Shown in pieces: positions 17,067 to 25,654 of a stretch of 47,066 nucleotides of DNA. Numbering within the stretch: the stretch's first letter is position 1; the number at the start of each line of letters is the position of its first letter. A program made the position numbers and the translations under genes. Source of the stretch: an archaeon. GTDB taxonomy: Archaea > Asgardarchaeota > Thorarchaeia > Thorarchaeales > Thorarchaeaceae. The stretch lies in assembly GCA_024275415.1 (NCBI GenBank), contig JAJRZD010000016.1:1-47066 (forward strand), given 5' to 3'. The notes under the pieces were generated by a model that was not told the DNA's origin, made no database searches, and was given only the letters and a program-made list of their open reading frames with translations.

Positions 17067-18062
17067 TTACCTCCAGCACAAGGGATCCGGGATATCAAGT
17101 CTGCCTGTGGTTTCGAATGCAGCAGCACGACAACCGCCCCTACATATGTCAGCGAACTCACATGACACGCATTTTCCACTCACTCTCTTTTCTCTCCACT
17201 CGCGAAGAAATGGGGCATCATTCCATATCTCCTCTAATGTCCTTTCTCTCAGATTTCCAAGTATGTAATGGGTATACCCGCACGGCTGCACATCTCCAGT
17301 ACTTGCCACGAATGCCAATTTCTCTCCGCAATCACAACAATCGCTGTATTCTACAAACTCGCTCCCGAGCAAGAATGGGTATGATGGTGTCAGGAACTGT
17401 ACGTGCTCCCTCTCTATCTGTGAGTCAGATTTGATTGCTTCCAACAATGAAGTAACGGCAAACATATGCTGCTCACGGGAGAGGGTTTCATCTATGTTCT
17501 TGCCTCTACCTGATGGCACAAGAGGCTTGACAATTATCCCCTGCCCTCCTCGTTTCATCACAATGTGCAGAATCTCTCTTAGCTCATTGAAATTGAACGA
17601 GGTTATTGTGACCCTTGCATATACATCTATTCCTTTGCTGAAGCAATTTTCAATCGCACTCAGAGCTCGTTCGTGTGATCCCCTTGTCCCTCTAAATGAA
17701 TCGTGTTTTTCAGGTATGCTACTGTCGATACTGACCTGTACTCGGCCTAATCCAGCATCCTTCAGGCTCTTGGCCGTGGACATGTCCAAGAACCAGCCGT
17801 TCGTGTTGAGTGTCGTGACTACTGGGGTTTCTTTAATCTTATTCAGCATTCCTAGAACCAAGCTCAACCTTAGTAGAGGCTCTCCCCCAGTAAAGCTAAT
17901 GGCCTTCACAGCAGGATGCATCAATCTATCAAATAAACGCAAGAATTCGTCGTCTGTAAGTACATCGTCTGATTGTTTCTCATTTGCGGATGCAAAACAA
18001 TGTCTACAATACAGGTTACATCTGTTCGTCAACTGAATGCGAATATCTTCCGGGACTATCAA
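17067..18062 (-). CDS. radical SAM protein with SPASM domain
   Basis: 331 residues. CNLYCRHC (C15, C19, C22) is the CX3CX2C motif that holds the SAM-binding 4Fe-4S cluster; SFTGGEPLL is the GGE motif. The C-terminus shows the SPASM pattern: cysteines in CCDCGEK, TGDVQPCGY, the CVSCEFADICRGGC block (CX2CX5CX3C) and a final cysteine in DPLC, for auxiliary clusters. Members modify peptides (PqqE, anaerobic sulfatase maturase) or hemes (AhbC/AhbD). No sulfatase, PQQ or heme gene is nearby, so the substrate is open. The likely start is a TTG. Confidence 0.85.
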   Translation of the reverse strand: MIVPEDIRIQLTNRCNLYCRHCFASANEKQSDDVLTDDEFLRLFDRLMHPAVKAISFTGGEPLLRLSLVLGMLNKIKETPVVTTLNTNGWFLDMSTAKSLKDAGLGRVQVSIDSSIPEKHDSFRGTRGSHERALSAIENCFSKGIDVYARVTITSFNFNELREILHIVMKRGGQGIIVKPLVPSGRGKNIDETLSREQHMFAVTSLLEAIKSDSQIEREHVQFLTPSYPFLLGSEFVEYSDCCDCGEKLAFVASTGDVQPCGYTHYILGNLRERTLEEIWNDAPFLREWREKRVSGKCVSCEFADICRGGCRAAAFETTGRLDIPDPLCWR

Positions 18063-18274
18063 GGCAAATCAGATCCTACTTGAGAAAATTTGTTGTTCCA
18101 AGCTTCGACACCCGTCCTGTTAACTCTGCATTATACCAATCCTGTTTCTATTATATATGAATGGAAATGGGAATTGGCTCACAGTCACAATTTTCCATCC
18201 GATTTGTTCGCAAAACATTTGAATCCGTCCAACTATATACTACGGCGGAAGACTTATTATTATGTCTAAATGGA

Positions 18275-18292
18275 TATATCTAACTAGATATA
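18275..18292. promoter_or_regulatory. perfect palindrome at the ABC-operon promoter, operator candidate
   Basis: TATATCTA-AC-TAGATATA: two perfect 8-bp arms with a 2-bp spacer. It ends 16 bases before the ATG of the ABC permease and overlaps the position expected for a TATA box of a leaderless transcript, so a bound regulator would block TBP. Confidence 0.55.
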
Positions 18293-18308
18293 ATCGGATG
18301 TGAACCAA

Positions 18309-19415
18309 ATGTCGCTCGCACTGAGAAACCTATACCACCAGAAATCAAAGGTCGCAATCAGTATTGCCGGAGTCACACTGAGTGTTTTTCTAATTCTTAC
18401 AATGTCTGGACTCTACCTTGGATTCTCAACAATGATGGACAATATGGTGACACATTCTGGAGCAGATCTCTGGGTAACCTCGGAAGGCGCAAGTGGCTCC
18501 TTACACAGTCCCTCTCTGCTACCTCTCAATATCCGTGAGAATCTGTCCAATATTGAGGGAGTCGATACTGTTTCTCCACTCATCAGACAACCATTGTCCA
18601 CGACACTCAAAGATGACACGGTTCTCCTCTATATCAACGGATATGATACTGATACTGGAATGGGCGGGCCTTGGAGTATGGCATCCGGTAACTCAGACTT
18701 GGACGCAGGCGAGATTGTGATTGATAAGGTTTTGGCATCACAATATGGTTATGACATAGGCGACAACATTACAATTGAGGAGAAGGAATTCAAGATCATT
18801 GGCCTTTCTGACAAGTCGTACATCATGATAGCATACATCATCTTCCTTTCATTTGATGATGCGAAATCGTTCCTCCTCGAAGGAGTGACCAACTACTTCC
18901 TTGTTTCTGTTGCAGACGGATTCACAGATGAGGAGGTTAGCGCATCCATAGTTGACACGATTACAGACGTTTCGGTATCCACCACCTCTGAAACGGCAAA
19001 AGCATACAAAGATGAGGTCATAGGAGGTTTCATCCCTGTATTCTGGATGTTGAGCGGTATTGGTTATCTTGTGGGCATTCAAATCATTGGAGTCCTTATC
19101 CACAGCATCACAATGGAAAACTCAAAGGAATTTGGGATCCTCAAGGCCGTTGGAGCAACAAACTTCGACCTATACCGAGTTGTAGCTGTTCAAGCTTTTA
19201 TTATCTCAGCCTTGGGTTTCACTATAGGGTCCATCGTTGTTCCTGTACTCATATCCATCATTCAGACGTATGTCCCTGAGTTCGTTGTCGAGATTGACCT
19301 CCAAATGATAATGCAATCTTCATTTCTGGGCACTCTAACAGGACTGCTAACCTCTATCTTACCCGCGCGGAGGATTGCACAGATTGACCCAGCCCTCGTA
19401 TTCAAGGAGGTATAA
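18309..19415 (+). CDS. ABC transporter permease (FtsX/MacB type)
   Basis: 368 residues. Topology is typical of MacB/LolC-type permeases: one membrane helix near the N-terminus (KVAISIAGVTLSVFLILTM), a large outside domain (about 40-235), then three helices at the C-terminus, with NSKEFGILKAVGATN in the cytoplasmic loop and ILPARRIAQIDPALVFKEV at the end. These proteins couple ATP use to work on substrates outside the membrane. The ATPase follows three bases later. Start uncertain between ATG 18309 and GTG 18300. Context suggests a role in metal stress. Confidence 0.85.
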   Translation: MSLALRNLYHQKSKVAISIAGVTLSVFLILTMSGLYLGFSTMMDNMVTHSGADLWVTSEGASGSLHSPSLLPLNIRENLSNIEGVDTVSPLIRQPLSTTLKDDTVLLYINGYDTDTGMGGPWSMASGNSDLDAGEIVIDKVLASQYGYDIGDNITIEEKEFKIIGLSDKSYIMIAYIIFLSFDDAKSFLLEGVTNYFLVSVADGFTDEEVSASIVDTITDVSVSTTSETAKAYKDEVIGGFIPVFWMLSGIGYLVGIQIIGVLIHSITMENSKEFGILKAVGATNFDLYRVVAVQAFIISALGFTIGSIVVPVLISIIQTYVPEFVVEIDLQMIMQSSFLGTLTGLLTSILPARRIAQIDPALVFKEV

Positions 19416-19418
19416 ACC

Positions 19419-20297
19419 ATGTCTAATCAGGATTCTCATTCTCTCGATCTTGTGGTAGAATTGGATCACGTAAGCAAAGTATACGGACATGATGCGTCCC
19501 GTGTTGTCGCTCTCGATGATACGATATTGCATGTAGAACGAGGAGAGATGGTCGTCATTATGGGCCCGTCAGGTTCTGGTAAGACAACGCTCATCCAAAT
19601 CATTGGAGCTCTCCTATCCCCTACAACAGGATGTGTGAAAATAAATGGAACAGATTTGGGTGAGCTTTCTGGTAAGAAGCTCTCAAAGCTACGCCTCCGA
19701 GACATCGGATTCATCTTCCAGAACCCAAATCTACTGGCTGCATTGACTGCCCGCAGGAATGTGGAGCTGGTTCTCAATCTAAACGGAATCAAGGGTGACC
19801 TTGCACGAGAAACAGCTTTAAGATTGTTGGATCGAGTAGGTCTATCAGGACGGACTAGACATCTCCCCGCCGAATTGAGCGGAGGGGAACAGCAAAGAGT
19901 CGCAATTGCTAGGGCATTGGCAAACAGTCCCTCATTGATTCTGGCTGACGAACCAACTGCAAATCTAGATTCTAAGACAGGACACAAGATAATAGAGATG
20001 ATGAAGGATATCACCAAGACCGAGGAGAGAACCGTCATCATTGCCACGCACGACCTGCGGATACGCGACGTGGCAGACCGTGTACTCTGGCTGGAAGACG
20101 GACGCCTGAGTTCTCACTGGTCAAACGGATACGCGATTGATCCGGTGTGTTTGATGCTTATCGGGAAATTGACTAAGACCACATCTGAAGTCGAGGAAGA
20201 TGTATACCATTTCTGCTCGGAATCATGCATGCGGGAGTTCACAAAGGATCCCCAGAAATACATTGAACGTAGCAAATTGGGACGTATCTCCCACTGA
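19419..20297 (+). CDS. ABC transporter ATPase with C-terminal YHS metal-binding domain
   Basis: 292 residues. Residues 1-230 form a LolD/MacB-type ATPase: Walker A GPSGSGKTT (49-57), signature LSGGEQQRV (153-161), Walker B LILADEP, H-loop ATHD. Residues 240-285 form a second small domain: DPVCLM, then YHFCSESCMREFTKDPQKYI, the YHS (TRASH-like) pattern with three cysteines found in proteins that bind copper, mercury or other soft metals. The fusion is not a frame artefact: the reading frame is continuous with no stop or start between. It follows the permease after three bases. The YHS domain may sense metal or dock a metal for export. Confidence 0.88.
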   Translation: MSNQDSHSLDLVVELDHVSKVYGHDASRVVALDDTILHVERGEMVVIMGPSGSGKTTLIQIIGALLSPTTGCVKINGTDLGELSGKKLSKLRLRDIGFIFQNPNLLAALTARRNVELVLNLNGIKGDLARETALRLLDRVGLSGRTRHLPAELSGGEQQRVAIARALANSPSLILADEPTANLDSKTGHKIIEMMKDITKTEERTVIIATHDLRIRDVADRVLWLEDGRLSSHWSNGYAIDPVCLMLIGKLTKTTSEVEEDVYHFCSESCMREFTKDPQKYIERSKLGRISH

Positions 20298-20425
20298 ATG
20301 ACATCCATCAGGCCAACATCAGCCAAATTACATCGTAGTTATCATCTAGGATGGATACAGATATAATGCCATTGCAAACCACTTACAAACACAGAGTCAT
20401 TTTGGTTCTTGAGGCGTATATTGGT

Positions 20426-20434
20426 CGGTTACCG
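20426..20434. promoter_or_regulatory. short palindrome CGGTTACCG before the HMA/ATPase genes
   Basis: The 260 bases between the ABC operon and the HMA gene hold no open gene. A CGGT-T-ACCG palindrome lies in the middle, and an A+T-rich stretch (about 20485-20505) may be the promoter. Short palindromes arise by chance, so confidence is low. Confidence 0.25.
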
Positions 20435-20556
20435 GTATCATCCATCTCATTCTTATTGTGTCTATATGCCATTCTTTTTGATAAGCAATGTATAATACTA
20501 TATTACCACTTTCCTGAACCGGTGACATGTCACCCCTCTCTAGGAGATATCACACT

Positions 20557-20808
20557 TTGACTAGCATCCACCAGACGAAGTTCATCATCAAACAGAAGGC
20601 AATCCATTGTGCAAGCTGTGAGAATAGAATACGCACTGTATTAGGTTCGATTCCTGGAATTCTGGTAGTGACAGCAAGCCATTCAACTCAGGAGGTTATG
20701 GTAAGCTATGACCAATCTCAAATTGACGCAGAAAGCATCATGCAAGTTCTTGATCGGATGGGCTTTCCCGCATCCTATTCCAGCGAAGGCGGTTCCGAGG
20801 AGCAATAG
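20557..20808 (+). CDS. heavy-metal-associated (HMA) domain protein
   Basis: 83 residues from a TTG with GGAG nine bases before it; an ATG at 20527 in frame lacks a good site. The fold reads beta-alpha-beta-beta-alpha-beta with IHCASCENRI, the CXXC metal site of CopZ/MerP-like metallochaperones, and ends EGGSEEQ. Its stop touches the GTG of the P1B ATPase downstream, so metal handover from this chaperone to that pump is likely. Confidence 0.8.
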   Translation: MTSIHQTKFIIKQKAIHCASCENRIRTVLGSIPGILVVTASHSTQEVMVSYDQSQIDAESIMQVLDRMGFPASYSSEGGSEEQ

Positions 20809-23025
20809 GTGGGCAAGGATATGACCGATGATTCAGGCATAAACGCAGTCACTGATAAGCTGCTTGTCAATCTTGGAGGACTCCAGTGTTCATTCTGTGT
20901 GGGGAGTATCAGGCAGGCAGTTCTGAGAATGGATGGGATCAAAGACGTATCCGTGAGCTTGAGCCATGAAAAAGCGCTCATAGAATATGACCCTGCAGTT
21001 CAGACCCCGGATGCCATTAAGGGAACTCTGAAGAGTATCGGTTTCACCATCAGAGATCCAGATAAGTTACGCAGTTTTGAAGAGGAAGCAGAAGAGATTT
21101 CTCGTGAGAAGAAACGTCTCATCGTAACTGGAATCCTGACTTTCATCGGTGTTGCTTTGATGGTGCTGATGTGGATCGGCTTTTCAATTCCCTTTGGACC
21201 CAGCATAATGCTTTCCTTGGCACTCTTGACAATGTTTGGTCCTGGCTTATACATCATGCGGATGGCTGGAGCGTCTTTGAGAAGAGGAATACTGAATCAG
21301 CATGTTCTCCTCGAAGCTGCAGCCTTCGGAGGTCTGCTGGGAGGCATCATCGGTACGATGACCCAGCCATGGCCCATCATGGACTTCTTTGCAGTATCGG
21401 TATTTGTGACCGCATATCATATCCTCTCTGGCTATGTATCTCTTAGCGTCCGAGCGCGTTCGTCACAGGCAATCAAGAAGCTCATGGATCTCCAACCAGC
21501 AACAGCCCGTGTCATTGGCCCTGACGATGTTGAAACTGAGATCCCGATTGAGGATGTAGAGCAGGGCTGTCTTGTCAAGGTGTTGCCAGGCGAACGCATC
21601 CCTGTCGATGGCATAGTACGAACTGGGGTGTCTTCAGTTGATGAAAGCCTTGTCACCGGTGAGCCACTCCCAGCCCCAAAAGAGAGAGGCGACGAGGTGA
21701 TTGGAGGTTCGATGAACCAGAGAGGTTTCCTCATTATCGAAGTGACTAAAGTAGGGGAAGAATCCTTTCTACAGCAAATTGCGAACCATATCCGCGAAGC
21801 ACGAGCACTCAAGCCTGACATCGTCATTCTAGTTGACCGCGTTCTGAAGTATTTCGTCCGTGGTGTGCTCTTGGCTGCATTTGGGGCGTTTATCTTCTGG
21901 ACTTTTGGTGCTTGGATACTTTTCGGCGTTCCAAATCTTGAATTGGGTGTTTTTGCGACTCTAGCTGTCCTTGTCATGGGCTATCCTTGTGCCCTTGGGA
22001 TGGCGACCCCCCTCGCTCTGATTCGAGGAAGTGGGCAGGCCGCTCAAAGAGGAGTGTTGATCCGGTCAGGAGAGGCATTTCAGGCATTCAAGGATGTCCG
22101 AAGTATCGCTTTTGATAAGACTGGCACGCTCACTCTGGGACAACCTAGTGTGATAGAAATCGTAGCCGTCAATGGGTTCACAGAATCGGAGGTTCTATCT
22201 TATGCAGCTAGTCTAGAAACAAACTCCGAGCATCCCCTGGCCCGTGCTGTTATTGAAAGAGCCGTCAATGATGATGTGCGATTGGGTCCAGCCACCGCCT
22301 TCGAAGCAGTCCCTGGAAAGGGTGTGCGTGGGTACGTGATGGATGCAGCCGTACTTGTGGGGAGTCCAACATTCCTTGAAACGGAAAGCGTGCGAATGAG
22401 CGATTCTTCCGAGCAGATAGAAATGATACAGAAAGCGGGTTTGACTGTAATTGCTGTCAGTGTGAACAAAACATTGGCAGGTATGGTTGCTATCGGTGAC
22501 CCTCTCAAAGATGATGCAAAGGAAACAGTTATCGGATTGCAGGCAAAGGGCATTGAACCTGTCATGGTCACAGGAGATAATGAACGCACCGCCCATGCGA
22601 TTGCAGAACAATTGGGGATCGCCGAGGTACACGCCGGGGTATTACCACATGAAAAGACCGTAATGATCAGGAGCCTTCAGAAGCATGGCAATCGGGTTGC
22701 GATGGTCGGTGACGGGATTAATGACGCACCGGCACTCATGCAATCAGATATTGGGATTGCAATTGGTGCAGGGAGTGATATCGCAATAGAGTCTGCTGAT
22801 ATCGTGATTGTGGGCGATAGACTGAAGGGTGTGATTGATGCGTACGATGTTTGCAGGTCTAGCTATAGAAAGACTGTTCAGAATGTGTCACTTGCGTTCT
22901 TGTTCAACGGAATTGGCATACCCTTTGCAGTAGCGGGGCTGCTACATCCGGTATGGGCAATGATTGCCATGGCTGGAAGCGTCACAGCAGTCCTGATGAA
23001 CTCATTCATTCGATTTAAGAAGTGA
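20809..23025 (+). CDS. P1B-type metal ATPase with YPC motif and N-terminal HMA domain
   Basis: 738 residues. An HMA domain with CSFC (C27, C30) leads into the membrane part; phosphorylation site DKTGT with D436; TGD and GDGINDAPAL hinge motifs are intact. The membrane metal motif is YPC (392-394) where Cu+ pumps have CPC, and the seventh-helix YN pair of Cu+ ATPases reads FN, while the last helix keeps MAGSVTAVLMNS, close to the copper type. It is thus a divergent Cu+-like exporter with possibly changed metal choice. GTG start directly behind the previous stop, with GAGGAG six bases before it. Confidence 0.88.
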   Translation: MGKDMTDDSGINAVTDKLLVNLGGLQCSFCVGSIRQAVLRMDGIKDVSVSLSHEKALIEYDPAVQTPDAIKGTLKSIGFTIRDPDKLRSFEEEAEEISREKKRLIVTGILTFIGVALMVLMWIGFSIPFGPSIMLSLALLTMFGPGLYIMRMAGASLRRGILNQHVLLEAAAFGGLLGGIIGTMTQPWPIMDFFAVSVFVTAYHILSGYVSLSVRARSSQAIKKLMDLQPATARVIGPDDVETEIPIEDVEQGCLVKVLPGERIPVDGIVRTGVSSVDESLVTGEPLPAPKERGDEVIGGSMNQRGFLIIEVTKVGEESFLQQIANHIREARALKPDIVILVDRVLKYFVRGVLLAAFGAFIFWTFGAWILFGVPNLELGVFATLAVLVMGYPCALGMATPLALIRGSGQAAQRGVLIRSGEAFQAFKDVRSIAFDKTGTLTLGQPSVIEIVAVNGFTESEVLSYAASLETNSEHPLARAVIERAVNDDVRLGPATAFEAVPGKGVRGYVMDAAVLVGSPTFLETESVRMSDSSEQIEMIQKAGLTVIAVSVNKTLAGMVAIGDPLKDDAKETVIGLQAKGIEPVMVTGDNERTAHAIAEQLGIAEVHAGVLPHEKTVMIRSLQKHGNRVAMVGDGINDAPALMQSDIGIAIGAGSDIAIESADIVIVGDRLKGVIDAYDVCRSSYRKTVQNVSLAFLFNGIGIPFAVAGLLHPVWAMIAMAGSVTAVLMNSFIRFKK

Positions 23026-23114
23026 GGACTCCTTATGGACGTTATTGGTTATTCGGCGTTTTCCGTCAGCGGCCGACTACACGATCCATAAAGACACATC
23101 TGGCAATTACCACA

Positions 23115-25040
23115 TCAATTCTTGGCAACTCGAAGACCATTAGCAACAGCCATCAGCTCTGAAGTTTCATGAAATGTTATTGCTACAGCCGGGGTCAAAA
23201 TTCCAATGAGAGCAGCTGGGATCAAAAGAGCGAGCACCATCAGTGAGAACGCGATGTTCTGACGGCTGATTCGTCGGGCTTTCTTGCCCAAGTTTATCGA
23301 ATAGCATACAGACCTGAGATCATCCCCTACGAGGGCGACGTCAGCAGCTTCAATGGCGGCATCAGTCCCTCCCGTTCCCATTGCTATCCCCAACGTAGCA
23401 TGAGCTAATGCAGGAGCGTCATTTATCCCATCACCCACCATTGCAACAGCCCCATATTCACTCTTGAGTTGGGCTATAGCCTCAACTTTGTCGTCTGGCT
23501 TGAGCTTTGCCTTCACATCATTGATGCCCAGTTCCGCTGCAATTGCACTTGCGGTTCTCTCGTTATCTCCGGTAAGCATGTATGTCTTCACTCCCATCCT
23601 CCGTAGTTCGTCAAGAATCTCTCGCGATTCTGGCCTTATCTCATCGCGAATTGCAATGACCCCCGAAATGCTGCTCGCATCGCCCACAAAGACAACAGTC
23701 TTGCCTTCATTTCTCAGCCGTTCGATATCAGGAATGTCCGGGTTTGCTATTCCCATGCTGTCGAACATATCCGAGGTTCCTACGTACACATCCCTGTCCG
23801 AGATAGTTGCTCTTACTCCAGCTCCAATCAGAGATTTGAAGTCTGTGGCATCCATCGGCTCTAGCCCACTCTCTACAGCCTTGTCTACAATTGCCTTAGC
23901 TAAGGGATGCTCTGAGAACCTCTCCACACTATATGCCATACGCAGGATTTCAGACTCACTGCCGTTGACTGGTACGATGTCTGTCACCGCGGGCTTTCCG
24001 CGAGTCAATGTCCCTGTCTTATCAAATGCTACCATCCTTATCTTTCCTAAATTCTCAAGATGGATTCCACCTTTGATGAGCACTCCCCTCTGACCCGCCG
24101 ATCCAATACCTGCTGCAATTGCGATTGGTGTGGACATGATTAGCGCACATGGTGCAGATGCAATCAATAGCACCACCGCTCTCAGACCCCAGTATGTAGG
24201 CTCCGCCCCTAGGGAAACTGGGATCATGAACAAGAGAACTGCGCTTATCAAGACGACTGGAGTATATTTGTTACCAAATCTCTCGATGAAAAGCTGAGCT
24301 TCCCCTTTTTGTCCCTGAGCTCTCTCGACAAGATGGATTATCCTTGAGAGCGTGTTATCTGCAAAGGCTGTTGTGACCTCAATCTCAAGTGCACCCTCTT
24401 GGTTAATCGTTCCTGCAAAGACTGACTCTCCGACTCCCTTTTCAACGGGGATAGATTCGCCTGTCACAGCAGCCTCATCAATACTCGATTCTCCTTTTCG
24501 AATCACGCCGTCGGTTGGAATGGACTCGCCAGGTCTCACGAGAAATATATCCCCGATGGACAATTCTTCTGCAGGAATCAAAACCTCGGTTCCGTTTCGA
24601 AGAACTCTGGCTGTTTCAGGTACAAGGTCGAGGAGCTTTCTTATCGACGTTCTGGTTTTCTCATAGGCATATTCTTCCACGCCCTCTGCAGCACCATATA
24701 GGACCACCAGAAATGCCGCCTCATCCCATAGCCACAAGATGGCAGAGCCAATAGTGGCTGTCATCATCAGGATTTCGATCCCCACCTTTTTCTCTTTGTA
24801 GAGTTCCTCCGTCCCTTCGCGAATCCAGTGGTATCCTCCCAAAATAATGGCAACGAGGAATAGCCCAATCTCTATCCCCTCAGATAGGAGTCCCACATGG
24901 AATGAAATGAACCCTATCCCTGTAATTAAGGCTGCAAGCGATGCATTGCGTAATGGTGGATACGCATCCCACCACTTTTTCATTTTCCCTTTCGACCCAT
25001 TCACATCGGTGATATCTGATATCGGTTCGGTTTCTTTCAA
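23115..25040 (-). CDS. P1B-type metal ATPase with APC motif, no HMA domain
   Basis: 641 residues. DKTGT with D340, intact GDGINDAPAL, membrane motif APC (296-298), and in the last helix HETSEL...NGLR (H624, E625), which resembles the HEGxT...N motif of P1B-4 ATPases (CoaT/CtpD; Co, Zn, Fe or Ni). There is no N-terminal metal domain, again as in P1B-4. Cadmium/zinc (P1B-2) cannot be excluded. TTG start with AGGAG upstream. It is 200 bases behind the HMA-YHS gene on the same strand. Confidence 0.88.
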   Translation of the reverse strand: MKETEPISDITDVNGSKGKMKKWWDAYPPLRNASLAALITGIGFISFHVGLLSEGIEIGLFLVAIILGGYHWIREGTEELYKEKKVGIEILMMTATIGSAILWLWDEAAFLVVLYGAAEGVEEYAYEKTRTSIRKLLDLVPETARVLRNGTEVLIPAEELSIGDIFLVRPGESIPTDGVIRKGESSIDEAAVTGESIPVEKGVGESVFAGTINQEGALEIEVTTAFADNTLSRIIHLVERAQGQKGEAQLFIERFGNKYTPVVLISAVLLFMIPVSLGAEPTYWGLRAVVLLIASAPCALIMSTPIAIAAGIGSAGQRGVLIKGGIHLENLGKIRMVAFDKTGTLTRGKPAVTDIVPVNGSESEILRMAYSVERFSEHPLAKAIVDKAVESGLEPMDATDFKSLIGAGVRATISDRDVYVGTSDMFDSMGIANPDIPDIERLRNEGKTVVFVGDASSISGVIAIRDEIRPESREILDELRRMGVKTYMLTGDNERTASAIAAELGINDVKAKLKPDDKVEAIAQLKSEYGAVAMVGDGINDAPALAHATLGIAMGTGGTDAAIEAADVALVGDDLRSVCYSINLGKKARRISRQNIAFSLMVLALLIPAALIGILTPAVAITFHETSELMAVANGLRVAKN

Positions 25041-25241
25041 CTGGAATCACACTCCTTTGTAACACTGTCCTCGCATCTGCTTCCCGTTTAGGATCGAGGT
25101 TGATTCCCGAAGGTTGTTCTGATAGTGATGTAGAGATTTCATTTGTTACATCGCTACGTGTTGCACCCTCGACTGTAAAGTCCTAGGCTGACTCGGGCTT
25201 GGATTAAAGGCTGGCATTGTGACGACTTGCTCCTCAAATCC

Positions 25242-25652
25242 CTATTGTGCTGAACCAATGAATGACTCTGGTTTTTCATCAAAGGCGTCTTTACAGGACT
25301 TGGAGCAGAAATAGTAGCGCGTACCATCAAAATCGCTATGTGGCTGTTTATCATCGATATGAACAGGCATTTGGCAAACAGGATCCATAGATGACAGTTC
25401 TGTGTCTGTCGTATGTGGCATCAAACTGTCCGCAATTGCAGACTTTACAATCTTCTCAATTTCGTTTGAGCCAAATGCATCCGTGGCATACTCTACCTGA
25501 ACCTCGTCAAACTGTGGACTGACCTTCACGCTATGGATTCCCTTACGTGAAAGCAAAGTCTTTGTTAGCACAGCCACGCAGGCTGTGCAATAGACACCAT
25601 GCATTTTCATTGAAAAAGACATGTGACTACCATCCGACTTTTCACTATCCAT
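25242..25652 (-). CDS. HMA-YHS two-domain metal-binding protein
   Basis: 136 residues. Residues 12-75 are an HMA domain (GVYCTACVAV, CXXC site); residues 89-133 are a YHS domain (DPVCQMPV, then YYFCSKSCKDAFDEKPESF). No membrane segment, so probably a cytoplasmic carrier that offers metal to the CopB ATPase encoded two bases upstream. GGAGG eight bases before the ATG overlaps the end of copB: the two are translated together. The YHS part resembles the one fused to the ABC ATPase at 19419. Confidence 0.82.
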   Translation of the reverse strand: MDSEKSDGSHMSFSMKMHGVYCTACVAVLTKTLLSRKGIHSVKVSPQFDEVQVEYATDAFGSNEIEKIVKSAIADSLMPHTTDTELSSMDPVCQMPVHIDDKQPHSDFDGTRYYFCSKSCKDAFDEKPESFIGSAQ

Positions 25653-25654
25653 TC

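Noticed and set aside
21432..21977. 181-codon frame antisense to the YPC ATPase
   Set aside because: Arg/Ser/Thr-rich shadow translation without any motif, fully inside a certain gene.
23464..24093. 209-codon frame antisense to the APC ATPase
   Set aside because: Ser-rich shadow of a conserved ATPase on the other strand.
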